64,000 bases of DNA from the NCBI GenBank assembly GCA_963932465.1, contig OZ010792.1:284625836-284689835 (forward strand), in the 5' to 3' direction. Each line of letters starts with the position of its first letter. Within the stretch, counting starts at the first letter, position 1. A model generated the notes under the pieces. The model ran no database searches and was not told the origin of the DNA. It saw only the letters and a list, made by a program, of their open reading frames with translations. Below, piece after piece: positions 21,900 through 32,834 of the stretch. The DNA is from Maratus speciosus. Its lineage: Eukaryota; Arthropoda; Arachnida; Araneae; Salticidae. Made by a program: the position numbers and the translations under genes.

Positions 21900-22668
21900 T
21901 TAATTGTGGCATTTGAGACGTAAGAATAGGATCTTTTGGACTATGTCTTTCAATTTTAACTGTGTGCTCTTCGCTGCGTAAATGAGCTTGTACGCGTGCG
22001 CAAAATCTGTCCTTGACTGAGGATCAAATACATGACTTTCTGATGAGAGTGAGTTGCGATGAGTAAGTTGGATCTGAATGTTTTCACATAAGTCTCTGAT
22101 TCTGTTCTTAAAAGTATAATTAGACAATAAAGTTAAATTTTGATCCTTTGCTTCTTTTTCTCCTAGCATTGTTGCGGCCATTGCTTTAGCAGCAGGTAGA
22201 ATTAAATTCTCTGCAGTCGTATGAGTTTTTGCAGATTGTGCTACCATAAAAGATACCTGATACAAGGCAAAAACGACCTTTTCATTATTGGAACCAATTG
22301 AGGTCTTTTCAATTAATTTCTGAATTGTTTTCAGTTCGTTTAACTTGCTTTTAAAAAAGCCAGTTGGTTTGTTTAAATACTCTTTATGTTTAATTTGTAA
22401 ATGTCTACGGAGTTTTGATGGTTTTACACGTTGATTTGGCAGTATATCATGACAAATAAAACAAACAGGCTGTTCTTCATTATTAATACAGGTGCTCGTA
22501 AATCGAGAGAGCTCGTAAATTGTTAAATATTCTTCAGCGTACTTACGTTTTTTTCCTTTGCGGTAATTTCTTCTCTGTTAAATTATGAGGTATTAAATCC
22601 TCATCATTTATATTTGACTCCGTCATTTCTTTAAGTTTTATTTTATCGATCTTTAACCACTCATTCAT
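21900..22668 (-). pseudogene. hAT transposase N-terminal half (ZBED5/SCAND3 type), broken
   Basis: The minus strand opens with ATG at 22668 (MNEWLKIDKIKLKE). It then shifts frame near 22565 into GKKRKYAEEYL, a stop near 22515, and a BED-type zinc finger with CFICH followed by KLRRHLQIKH. Next comes KTHTTAENLILPAAKAMAAT and MLGEKEAK, the well-conserved linker of ZBED5/SCAND3-like hAT transposases. The normal next step into the RNase H-like catalytic core with its LDEST motif is absent, because homology fades after LTHRNS at about 22055. Several frameshifts are needed to read it. The right end of the same element type is at 23149. A C-terminal fragment of a similar transposase is at 51798-52065. 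Confidence 0.85.
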
Positions 22669-23099
22669 ATCTTGAATAAAAAAATGTAAGTATCTAACAA
22701 GAGAGACTAAAATACGAGCACTGTACTTAAAAATTACAATGACTGGAATTCACTCACTAGCGTTTTCTCATTGCTTTCGTGTTTCTTGATAAGAGATGAC
22801 GTATGGTCACGTGATTTCTACTATGAGAAGGCGAAACAGAATGCATATGTAAAGCGCGCTGACGACTAAATAATATTCGGTAAAAATCTTAGCTTTCGCA
22901 GAGATGAAATCAGAGGGTGGAGCGGAAGAGGGAGTGGGTTTCCCTTCCTCAGCATTGAAATGTCTCCCTCGAAATATTTAGATTTAGGTGTTTATTTTAT
23001 GCTTATTAATAGTCCTAGATTTGAAGTTCTAGTCCTGCATTTATCCACAACTACAGCTACAAAAATTTCTGCCGAAGGAAAAAGGTCTGAAATCAGCAT

Positions 23100-23149
23100 T
23101 GGGCTTGAGGACCTCCAGGGGTCCGCGGACCGCAATTTAAGAAACGCTG
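23100..23149. mobile_element. hAT right terminus
   Basis: Read on the minus strand from 23149, the sequence begins CAGCGTTTCTTAAATTGCGG and continues GTCCGCGGACCCC. CAGCGTTTCT plus a GTCCGCGGAC palindrome is the classic end of ZBED-type hAT elements. It fits the transposase relic at 21900-22668. The left end was not found. Confidence 0.75.
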
Positions 23150-23159
23150 ATCAAGAGAT

Positions 23160-24240
23160 ATAAAGCCGAAAAAGCACAAAAGCAAAACATTAGATATTGA
23201 TCTCATGTATCCCATGAAAAAAAAATTAAAAGTAATAAATTGCAAGCGAGATATTTGTCAAGAACGCTCCATAGATTTAATATTACCTTGCAAATGTATT
23301 CGTGTGGCTAATTTAGACTCATAATTCATATGTGACTTTAAACGCCTCAATACTACAACTACCGAAAATTATATCTAAATACGGAATTCGGTCTTTAAAG
23401 AAAGAAATATATATAGATTTTCAAGAGAAAGAATATGAACAATTACACCTGATAAGATGGAAACCTGGTTAAAGCGGAATATATTTCGGTTCCTTTCGGT
23501 TTGGTTTTCAAGATTTTAATGAATCAATATTTGACAAAGCTGATTATGTAGTTCAGCATTACTTATTTAATGATTACACACTTAAAATTTTTTAAATCCG
23601 GCTATTAAAGATTAATTACAATTCTCGTGGGTTTTTTTCTTTTTAAGATGGGGGGGGGGGGGGGGGCAAAATCCATGTTTGCCACGAGTGCAAAAATGAC
23701 TAGTTTTGGCTCTGAAACACATAATTTACTGCTACCAATATATAGAAATTAAATGCGTTGGAAACATTTGAATAATCGGGGCAGAATTACGTTTTTCACG
23801 ATTTTTAAGAAAATTGAAAAAATTGTTCTATATTTGAAATGGCGTACTGCACTTGTTATTGAGCGTATAAATAAGTTATAGATACGAGACTTGTAGAGAA
23901 ATTTGTCCTTTTTAATATTGTAACTGGCAAATAATATGCTGCGGCAACGGGTCTCGAGATATTTTTAAAAAATCAAGAAAAGTCTTAAAATTTTGGTGTT
24001 TTTTGGCCACAGAAAATGTCGCCTTAAGAAATTTTGTTGGAAAACTTGGTTTTTTCATGTTGGCATTATTATAAACAAGTCAGAAAAAGAAATCTTCTAC
24101 TCGACCTTTTGCAAGTTAACCCCTTTTTTCGATACAATTCCCCTGAACTATTAGCTTTTCCTCCAAGATTTCTGCCATCTTTTTTACGATGGTACTTGAT
24201 AAAGGAGATCCAAAAGCACATTGTTCATTGAACCATAAGA
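23160..24240. other. AT-rich sequence with an 18-G run, no gene
   Basis: An uninterrupted G tract lies at about 23650-23667. The rest, including 23700-24030, has no recognised coding content, although it lies just downstream (in transcription direction) of the transposase relic at 24244-24476 and could be the remains of that element. Confidence 0.5.
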
Positions 24241-24243
24241 CTA

Positions 24244-24476
24244 ATGTCCTGCCTGGCTCATCATTATTTGCCAATCGAGCTCGTTTTCTTTTAGTCCTTC
24301 AGTTTGATTCACGTTTTCCAAAAATTTTATTAATTTAGGTTTTTCTTTTAGCCATCCTCTTATAATAGAAGCTCCAACGCTTAGCTTGTTAGCAATAGAA
24401 ATTTGCCTTGCACCCTTTGTAATTATTTGAATCGCATCTAATTTTACTTTTATAGACAAGCCGATTCGTTAGACAT
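24244..24476 (-). pseudogene. pogo/Tigger-type transposase, N-terminal helix-turn-helix only
   Basis: From an ATG at 24476 (MSNESACL), a one-base shift leads into SIKVKLDAIQIITKGARQIS, IANKLSVGASIIRGWLKEK and PKLIKFLENV. This is the pipsqueak/CENP-B-type N-terminal HTH with the expected IA..L.V..S.I..WLK pattern. The second DNA-binding domain and the DDE core are absent. It differs clearly from the HTH at 2473, so a separate family is involved. Confidence 0.7.
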
Positions 24477-24619
24477 GATAACGCGAAAAGAGGTTCAAAC
24501 AAACAAATGAACTCGGTGTCCAGATTTCTACCGTTGAAATGATAGTCACAATAACAGAAAATTCCAACATCGATTAGACATTTTGAATCATTTTGTGTAT
24601 TCTTGTGAGTAACACATTG

Positions 24620-24724
24620 TTATTAAGAATAATTTAAAGCAAAAAATAATAAAATTCAACGCTATTTTTCTATGAATTATGAAAATTACCTAATGAAATT
24701 AAACATATAAGTTTGACTGAAATT
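24620..24724 (+). repeat. Truncated unit of the ~750-bp tandem repeat
   Basis: TTTCTATGAATTATGAAAATTACC and TTAAACATATAAGTTTGACTG match the unit ends at 27425-27485, 28480-28545 and 29232-29290. The copy is split by the palindromic MITE at 24725-24974 and resumes at 24975-24996 before the next insertion. Confidence 0.8.
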
Positions 24725-24974
24725 GAACCACCAATTGGAAGAAGGGAATAAACGCCACTTTTTGATACATTCATTTTTCTACATTTTTACATTCTTTAGA
24801 CGTGTAGCGCTTAATTGTGAGTTTGAAGAAAATAACAAAAACCATTCGCTTTGTATGTTTTTTTTTTATTTTCTTCGAACTCACAACTAAGCGCTACGTC
24901 TAAAGAATGTAAAAGTGTAGAAAAATGAATGTGTCAAAAAGTGGCGTTTATTCCCTGCTTCCAATTGGTGGTTC
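24725..24974. mobile_element. 250-bp palindromic MITE inserted in the satellite unit
   Basis: Arms of about 110 bases: GAACCACCAATTGGAAG, GGGAATAAACGCCACTTTTT and GTAGCGCTTA at the left pair with the mirrored right arm ending CTTCCAATTGGTGGTTC. A ~27-base spacer separates them. Comparison with the uninterrupted satellite sequence (ACTGAAATTGTAAGTGTG) places the insertion between ATTG and TAAGTG. The mild duplication TTG/TTG fits a short target duplication. Confidence 0.88.
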
Positions 24975-24996
24975 AGTTGTAAGTGCGTGTTTTTTA

Positions 24997-26716
24997 GGGG
25001 CGTTAGTAATTATATAAATACATAGCACCAATAGTTGTCTTGTGGTCCATCCGGCTGCCTGTCCGTCTGTCCGCATACAACAGCGCAAAAACTGCCCAAC
25101 CGAATGGTTTGAAATTTAATATATATAATATTTGCAGAATTTTGTAGAGTCATTTCAAATTTCATGAAAATCAAATCAAAACTTAATAAGAAAGAAAAAT
25201 CATGCGTACGGCATAGATTATGAAACACTTTCCAACACTCCCTGAAAGCCTTAACAAAACTTCGTTTTTTAAGGAAATGACGTAAATAAGATAACTAAGC
25301 AGACGTTTAAAAAATTGATTTCAGCAGTTACCGTCCATAGCCAAATATGTATCCCAATTCTTTTGAACAGCCTTGTATTTGATCTGTATAATGGGGAAAT
25401 TTAGTTTAGAAAAAAAAAAAACACGCATAACAGGTTGAAATTTCTCTTTCCGCAATTTTTACTAATAGATGGAAACATACTTGAATACTTTTGTACAGCC
25501 TGTAATTTACCTAGTACCTTTACTACACGCCACTATTTAGCTAAAATTTAATTCAAACTAAAACATTCTTAAAAATACTGAAATCATATTTCCAGACATT
25601 ATCATCCATAGATAGCATGTATCCAATCCTTTGCGTGACCCTGTATATAATTTTATATAAATTCTACAAACATTTCTCAATAAACTAAATTCAGTTCAGC
25701 GTAAAAATGCATAACTCATTTGAAAACCACCTTTAAGCAATTTGCACTCATACCCAGTAATCCTTACGAATTCTTTTGTGTAGACCTGTATATAAATTAT
25801 AGCATTTATATACACCATATAGTGTTCATAAATATAGTGAAACATAAAAGCGCATATCATAATTGAAAACGCATTTCCAGCAATCACCGCTAATGTACAA
25901 TATAGTATCTGAAATCTTTTGTGTGCCCCTGTAAATGCTGTGCACTTCGTATTATACATGAAATAACATATAGTAAACCTCAGCAACGTATATCAATGTC
26001 ATTATATATGAAATAGTTTAACATAATTAAAATACGCCGCAAAAAAATCCCTCTCCCTATACCATTATGTAATGGAATTCTTTTGTACGGCCCTGTAAAT
26101 GAATAATAACTATTCTTTGCACCGCATATTCTACAGAATGTCTATTTTAGTGCACTTCATAACTGCATATAAATTTTATTATGTTTGGATGCGTGTAACA
26201 TCATTAAAAATCATTTGGAACTTTTTTTCCTATTGGCCGTAATATAACGGAATACTTTTGACTGTCCCTGTAGATGATCTAAACATGCTAGAAACTTCAT
26301 CTGAAATAGGGTTGATGCTATGGCAGAGGTCACTAATATCCAAACATTTCAGAATGATCCGAGTATATTTACGAGAGTTAGAGCGCGTACAGACGGCCAG
26401 ACAGACGGACAAACCGAAGTCATAAACAGTTTTGAACTTTGTTGGAAAGTATTAAAAAGATATTAATAAAAGTTTTCTTCATTCTATTAAATCCTATCAT
26501 ACGTAATTAATTCAATGATATCGCATGGTTGGTAATGATTCTAGGTTGCCATAGTGATTACGTCCTAATTATGATGGAGTCGTATTATTTCCGTATTATT
26601 GAATTTAATATGTATAATCGTAATAAATATTTTGTTAATGCATTTTTTCATAAGAGTGCCACAGCTTTTGCACCAAGATCTGAATATTTATAAAACTAGT
26701 TATACTACGAACGAGC
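24997..26716. mobile_element. Array-bearing element (long copy) inserted in the satellite
   Basis: Left end GGGGCGTTAGTAATTATATA and right end CTAGTTATACTACGAACGAGC match the two ends of the short copy at 45650-46014 (read inverted), which start and end with GGTGCG and CGCACC. Next to each end is a CTGTCCGTCTGTCC leader (25063, and complement at 26388). The satellite unit is cut here and resumes at about 26760. No coding sequence is present. Confidence 0.75.
25330..26275 (+). repeat. Seven diverged ~120-170-bp units inside the element
   Basis: A landmark of the form TTCTTTTGTACGGCCCTGTAAATG occurs near 25363, 25481, 25634, 25768, 25908, 26077 and 26244. The short copy at 45650-46014 keeps just one unit (AACTTTTGACTGTTTCTGTG), so the array expanded or contracted between copies. 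Confidence 0.78.
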
Positions 26717-26965
26717 TTCATTTTCCACGTTAGACGTACAATTGCCGGCTTGTTTTTAAATGGGAGCATTAAAAATTTACTAAAATAACAGAAAACACAT
26801 GATTATAGACGATTAAAAGAGATATAATATTTTTAATGAAGTAAAAAAAGAAAGTAACTATTGAACTGAGTAAAACTTCATTTTTAAATAAAAAACTAAT
26901 AAACTCATTTTTAAGATAAATGAAATCAAACATGCTTATAAGAAATTAGAACGCTTTAACCGTTT

Positions 26966-27031
26966 TTCTTTCTTTCTTTTTTTTTTCTTTTTTTTTTCTT
27001 TTTTTTTTCTTTCTTTTTTTTTTTTTTTTTT
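26966..27031. repeat. Polypyrimidine (CTTT)n tract
   Basis: A run of T with interspersed C occupies this stretch in the first unit only; the other units have just a short T run at the same place, so the tract expanded locally. Confidence 0.9.
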
Positions 27032-28060
27032 GCTCAATTTAAAAATTGTAGACTTCAATTTAAATTGTAGATTTCTTTATAGTTGTTTTACTAAAAAATT
27101 TTAGTACTCAAGATATCACTATAAAAATCTTCCATAAATCCAAAAATTAAGATCATCAATCATTCTTTTTCACACTTTCTGTCATTCTGAAGTTAGAAAT
27201 TAATAAAATGCAGAACAGTTTCTAAAATATATATATTCTATTCTATAATAAATATATTCTATATAAATATATTCTTTATAATTCTATATGCTATATATTC
27301 TATAAATATGTTCTATATAAATATATTCTATATAAATGTATTCCACATAAATATATTCTATTGTATACATGCAGCACTATTCTGTAATTCTGATGTTAAA
27401 AATTAATAAAATGCAACACTATTTTCCTATGAATTATGAAAATTACTTAATAAAATTAAACATATAAATTTGACTGAAATTGTAAGTGTGTGCGGTTTTT
27501 TTTAATTGTTAGTTCTATGAATTTACTCCAATAACAGAAAGCATACGATTATAGACGATTAAAAGAGATATAATGTTTTTTAATGAAATAAAAAATAACA
27601 CTGCTAAGATAAAAATTTTCTATGGAATGATAAGAGTTTAAAATTTTAAGAACCAAAGTATGAGTAACTATTGAACAGAGTAAAACTTGAGTTTTAAATA
27701 AAAAACTAATAAACCCACTTTTAAGATAAGTTGAATCAAACATGCTTGCAAGAAATCCGAACGCTTTAACCGTTTTTTTTCTTTTGCTCAATTTTTAAAT
27801 TGCAGACTCTTTCTAGTTGTTTTACTATAAACATTTTATACTCAAGAATTCGCTATAAAAATCTTCCGTAAATCAAAAATTAAGATCATCAATCATTCTT
27901 TTTTTCACACTTTCTGTCATTCTGATGTTAAAAAGTAATAAAATACAATACTATTTCTAAAATATATGTATATTCTATTCTATAATGAACATATTGTATA
28001 AATATAAGTATATTCTGTATAAATATATTCTATATAATTCTATATACTATATATTCAATA

Positions 28061-28322
28061 CACTGTAAAAAAAACGGACGAAAAAACGAAAATTCTACTG
28101 GCAATCGAGACGCCAGTACTATTTTCGTATTTTAACGGAAATTCCCCCCCCCCCCCCCCACATAACTTCCAGAAATCCGCATTTTTACGGAAATTTCCCC
28201 CCCCCCCATAAATTACAGAAAATTTTCTGTTTTTCCGGAATTTATGGGGGAAAATTTCCGTTAAAATACGCAAATAGTACTGGCGTTTCGATTGCCAGTG
28301 GAATCTCCGTTTTTTTACAGTG
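28061..28322. mobile_element. 262-bp hairpin MITE inserted in satellite unit 2
   Basis: Ends CACTGTAAAAAAAACGGA and TCCGTTTTTTTACAGTG are inverted repeats. Inside are CTACTGGCAATCGAGACGC, GACGCCAGTACTATT and poly-C runs, with the complements in the other arm. It shares its core with the MITE at 14309, and its CACTGT start with the element at 34224. It interrupts the satellite unit cleanly. Confidence 0.9.
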
Positions 28323-29735
28323 TGTAATTCTATATGCTATATATTTTATATAAATATATTCCATATAAATGTACTCGACATAAATATATTCTACATATTC
28401 TTTGATATAAATATATTCTATTGTATAAGTGCAGCACTATTCTGTAATTCTGATGTTAAAAAGTAATAAAATGCAACACTATTTTTCTATGAATTATGAT
28501 AATTACTTAATAAAATTAAACATATAAATTTGACTGAAATTGTAAGTGTGTTTGTGTTTTTTATTGTTAGCACTATGAATTTACCCAAATAACAGAAAAC
28601 ACACATTTATAGACGATTAAAAGAGATATAATGTTTTTTAATGAAGTAAAATAATAAACATTGCTGAGATAAAATTTTCTATGGAATGATAAGAGTATAA
28701 AATTTTACGAATCAAAGTAACTATTGAACTGAGTAAAACTTTAATTTTAAGTAAAAAACTAATAAACTAACTTTTAAGATAAGTGAAATCAAGCATGCTC
28801 GCAAGAAATCCGAACGCTTTAACCGTTTTTTTTTCTTTTGCTCAATTTTTAAATTGTAGACTCTTTCTAGTTGTTTTACTAAAAAAATTTTAGTAATCAA
28901 GAATTCGCTATAAAAATCTTCCATAAATCAAAAATTAAGATCATCAATCATTTTTTTTCACACTTTCTGTCATTCTTATGTTAAAATTTAATAAAATGCA
29001 ATACTATTTCTATAAAAAATATATATTCTATTCTATAATAAATTATATTGCGTAAATATAAGTATATTCTAGACAAATATATTCTATATAATTCTGCATG
29101 CTATATATTCCGCAAATATGTTCTATATAAATGTGTTTAATATAAATATATTCTATATAAATGTATTCCACATAAATATACTCTATATATTCTTCTATGT
29201 AAATATATTCTATTGTATAAATGCAGAACTATTTTTCTATGAATTATGAAAATTACTTAATAAAATTAAACATATAAATTTGACTGAAGCTGTTAGTGTG
29301 TGTGTGTGTTTTTATGTTAGCACAATGAATTTATTCAAATAACAGAAAGCGCATGATTTTAGACGATTAAAAGAGATAGAATGTTTTTTAATAAAGTAAA
29401 AAATAACCATTTCTGAGATGGTGTTTCCTAAGAAATGATAATAGTTTAAAATTTTAAGAATCAAATTATTGAAGTTAGTAAAACTTTAGTTTTAAATAAA
29501 AAACGAATAAACTCACTTTTAAGATAAGCGAAATAACATGCTTGCAAGAAATCAGAACGTTTTAAACGTGTTTTTTAAACTAAATTTTAAAGTTGTAGAC
29601 TCGTTCTAGTTGTTTTGCTAAAGAAAAGTTTAGTATTTAGGAATTCGCTATAAAAATCTTCCATACATGAGAATTTAAGATCATCAATCATTCTTTTTTT
29701 CCACTTTTTGTCATTCTGATGTTAAACGTCATAAA

Positions 29736-29821
29736 ATATTGACTGGCATGGAAATACAGGCATACTAAGTGATTTGATTAATTGGCTTTCTGAACATAAC
29801 ATAAATCAAAATATTTCTTTA

Positions 29822-29857
<36 letters not shown>

Positions 29858-30030
29858 AAAGACGAGTATTTTTTACGAAAAGCCAACTGCCTGACAAAAT
29901 AGTTGTCAAATGTGAGTTTTTATAGACTCCCTATAAATTATTTTATTTTATTGAGAAGTAAAATATACTTACAAGAAAGGTCTCCTTAAAGGGCATACTC
30001 AGAATATTTTTTTTAAACGACTAATGAAAC
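29736..30030. other. Unassigned sequence with a long A run
   Basis: About 34 consecutive A lie at 29822-29855. This could be the 3' tail of a retroposed sequence, but I recognise no SINE or LINE body before it. Confidence 0.5.
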
Positions 30031-30032
30031 TA

Positions 30033-31624
30033 CAGTGCATTCAGAAATTATAACACCACATTGATTTTGAAAATTCTGAAGTAAATAAAGGTTCTAATTA
30101 TAGTTTAAACACATGAGATATCGAAATACAACACATTTATTAAAATTAGCTTGCAATAATTTTGAATAATGCAATAAATAAGTATGTTAATAAAAATATA
30201 AGCAGTGATTGAAAAATACACCGTTAAAAAATTATAATACCACTTGTCTAAAAACAAAAATAATATGTAAATTAATACGACATTCGTCCTCCGTTTTTCC
30301 TTATAACCTCAAACACTCTGTTTTTCATAGAAGTGACCAGGTGATTAAGTGCAGATTCAGAAATATTGTACTATTCTTTTACAATAGCTACTTCTAGTTC
30401 ATTGGTAGATAAAAACTGTTTACTATTAGCATAAACTTTGCAACTCAATACGTCTCAAAGATTTTCCACTGGGTTAAAGTCTGTACTTTGACTTGGTCAT
30501 GACAAAACATGATTTTGTTTCTTTTTAAAACCATTGCTGGATAGATTTAGACGCATGGCAAGAAGCTAAAATCCTGATGAAACATCCAGTTAGCACAACC
30601 TAAAAAATGTCCAAACGGTATCAAATTAGGAAATCCCCTGTAAGCGATCATATAACATTGCCTGATATTGCGTAGAGTTCATAAGTCCAGAAATTCGGGT
30701 TATATCGCATAAACTATCATGGCTAAAAGCTCCCCAAAACATTACTTATCCACCTCCCATTTGTCGACTGAAGCATTGTTTTGGTCCCTTCCTCAAATCA
30801 TGCCAATAGTATTTATAATTATCCGGAACGTCAATATTAAATTTTCTTTCATCTGAAAAAATCACTTGCTTCCATTTCTTGTTCCATGACATGACATTTT
30901 TAGCCCATTTCAGTCTTTCTTTTCTATGATATTTCATTAACTTCGGTTTTTTCAACGGTTTCATACATTTTGCATTGCTATTTGATTTCACACTTTTCGA
31001 AACTGTTACGCGCGAGGTTCTTTTGCTGAAACGGTTCGAAATTTTCCGAATTGAAAGACCTTTTTGAGTTGATATTCGAAATATTTGTTGATCATCCCGT
31101 GCTGTCAAAATCCTTTTTCTTCCAGATCGTTTAATTTTATTTGAATCTTTTTTTCTAATTATTTCATTGTGAATGACATTAACTATTTCATACTTCTATA
31201 CTTCATAAGCTATTTCTCGTTCAGATTTGCCAGCACCCTTATAAAAAGAAATTTTACTTACTTCGGTCACTTACCCCGCGACATCTTCAAATATATCGTA
31301 AATAACAGGATCTAAACCTGTAATTTTGCTTCTCGGGAATACTTTCACGATATACAAACGCGTACGTTTTATAATGATTCTGATGTGAAGTATAATATGC
31401 TAATTTCCTCAGTTGGTCTTAAAATTCCTTAACAATCACCTTATTTACGTTTTAAAAAAATTAGAAGATTTTAATAAAATGTAACTTAAATTTTAATGTA
31501 GCAATTATAACGGAAAACGTTCTACGATCAGTTTTAAATACATACACTAAAAATTTGCAGATTGTGTCTTCTTCTTCAGAAGTGCACTAATTCGTTAGTG
31601 GTCGTATAATTTCATAACGCACTG
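30033..31624 (-). mobile_element. Tc3-like Tc1/mariner transposon, complete ends, decayed gene
   Basis: CAGTGCATTCAGAAATTAT at the left and the complement of the right end CAGTGCGTTATGAAATTAT are inverted repeats. Both ends are flanked by TA (30031-30032, 31625-31626). At 1592 bp it has the normal length for the family. The transposase gene runs on the minus strand (31284 to 30272). Confidence 0.92.
30272..31284 (-). pseudogene. Tc3-like transposase, near full length but with many stops and frameshifts
   Basis: The minus strand starts MSRGK and, with small shifts, gives GAGKSEREIA (first helix-turn-helix). After KRSGRKRILTARDDQQIFRI (GRPR-like motif and second HTH) it continues LKWAKNVMSW, KQVIFSDERKFNIDVPDNY and YYWHDLRKGP. 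The SDE aspartate is the first catalytic residue. After GGG a stop breaks the frame. Downstream fragments still read FWGAF, SPDLNPVE-like (STDFNPVENL; second catalytic region SQS-D, where the third residue E is visible in NPVEN) and a C-terminal MKNRVFEVIRKNGGRMSY just before TAA at 30274. All expected domains are in order, so this was a complete gene that decayed in place. Confidence 0.92.
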
Positions 31625-31626
31625 TA

Positions 31627-32832
31627 CTTATATCTGTAATAAAAGATCAGTCAAATTTAGCGGCGGAATTCCAGTAGAAAGTTTGAAAAAAAAATAAAAT
31701 ACTTTCGAAACTTTTGCGCGAAAAATTGTGCGCCAGGCCATATGGCGAGCAACATTTTCCCTCGCCAAATGCAAGCGATTTAAATGCATTTTGAAATTGC
31801 TAGTTAATTGAGTACTTATCCACAGTACTTTTTGAATTTAAACCATTAAACGTTTTATTTTTTTATAAGTTCATATAATATATGCTAGTAACGTGTTGTT
31901 GAAATTATTTAATTTTACACGGTTTTACAGGCTGGATAAGTTTTAAGCATATTTTAAAAGCAAGATATTGAAGAAGTCGCTGTTTCCATAGCAACAATAC
32001 TATTCTCTTGTTGTCTCAGACACAAAGAATATCGAAGGCAAATTGATAGTGCTCAGAATTGGAACTTATTTTGAATTTAAAAGAATTTTAGTTCGTTAAA
32101 TTTTGTTCTAAACCGTAAAAAATGATCGTTAAATTTTAATATAGATACATATAAATGTATATGACAAATCCTTAGTTATAAAAGTGTATTTATTTTAGCT
32201 AAGCTTACTTAAACACTTTCAGCATGAAAACTTTTTCCTTAATGAGAATTTGACATAAAAGCGTTTTTTTTTTTTTTTTTCCCCGTCGCTAACCGGTGAT
32301 AAATCGCCAAATAAACGAAATTTTCATTATTCTTTTACTTACATCGTATCGAGATTTCGCTGGAATTTTTTTTATAAACATATATACGCGCATGAGAAGA
32401 ATACTCTGAATTTATTTTCTGATTTTTTCCGAGTATGCACTTATGGGGACCTTTTTTGTTAGTATAATAAAAAATTACACAATCATAGAGAAAAAAAGTG
32501 TCTTTTATCTTCTTATTTAATATGCTAAAGTGAAACTTTTTCTGATGCTTTACAAAACCGCTCTTCTCAGACTCTGATGACCATAGTGGGTCACCAGAGC
32601 CAGTCTTTGTGGTCCTCTTGAATTTTCAAAAATGACAGAATACACAAAATCCAATTAAGTTGCGCATCGCACTTATAGCTGAAAATATCTTTGTTCGGTA
32701 GTTACACACATGGCAATCCGAAGGCGGTCCTCACACTTTTAAAGGTTGTTTCCTTTTGAAAAAAGTTTAATATATGACTCTTATTAATAGCGACTAATAC
32801 ACTGACTCTAGTCGGTTAGTAATAGCGTTTAC
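31627..32832. other. AT-rich sequence with no recognised feature
   Basis: Short CGCCAAAT motifs at 31765 and 32308 recall the cluster near 4000 but no element could be outlined. A T run lies at about 32263-32280. Confidence 0.5.
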
Positions 32833-32834
32833 TA

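Larger units (their letters stand above)
26757..29735 (+). repeat. Four tandem copies of a ~750-bp unit
   Basis: The landmark AACAGAAAACACATGATTATAG occurs at 26787, 27533, 28591 and 29341. The intervals are 746, 1058 and 750 bases; the long one includes the 262-bp MITE at 28061, leaving about 796. Shared blocks include GACGATTAAAAGAGATATAA, ATCTTCCATAAATC, AAGATCATCAATCATTCTTT and a TATATTCTATATAAATA-rich stretch. The fourth unit is cut near 29735. The 80- and 67-codon minus-strand frames in units 2 and 3 are equivalent by-products of the repeat. Confidence 0.9.
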
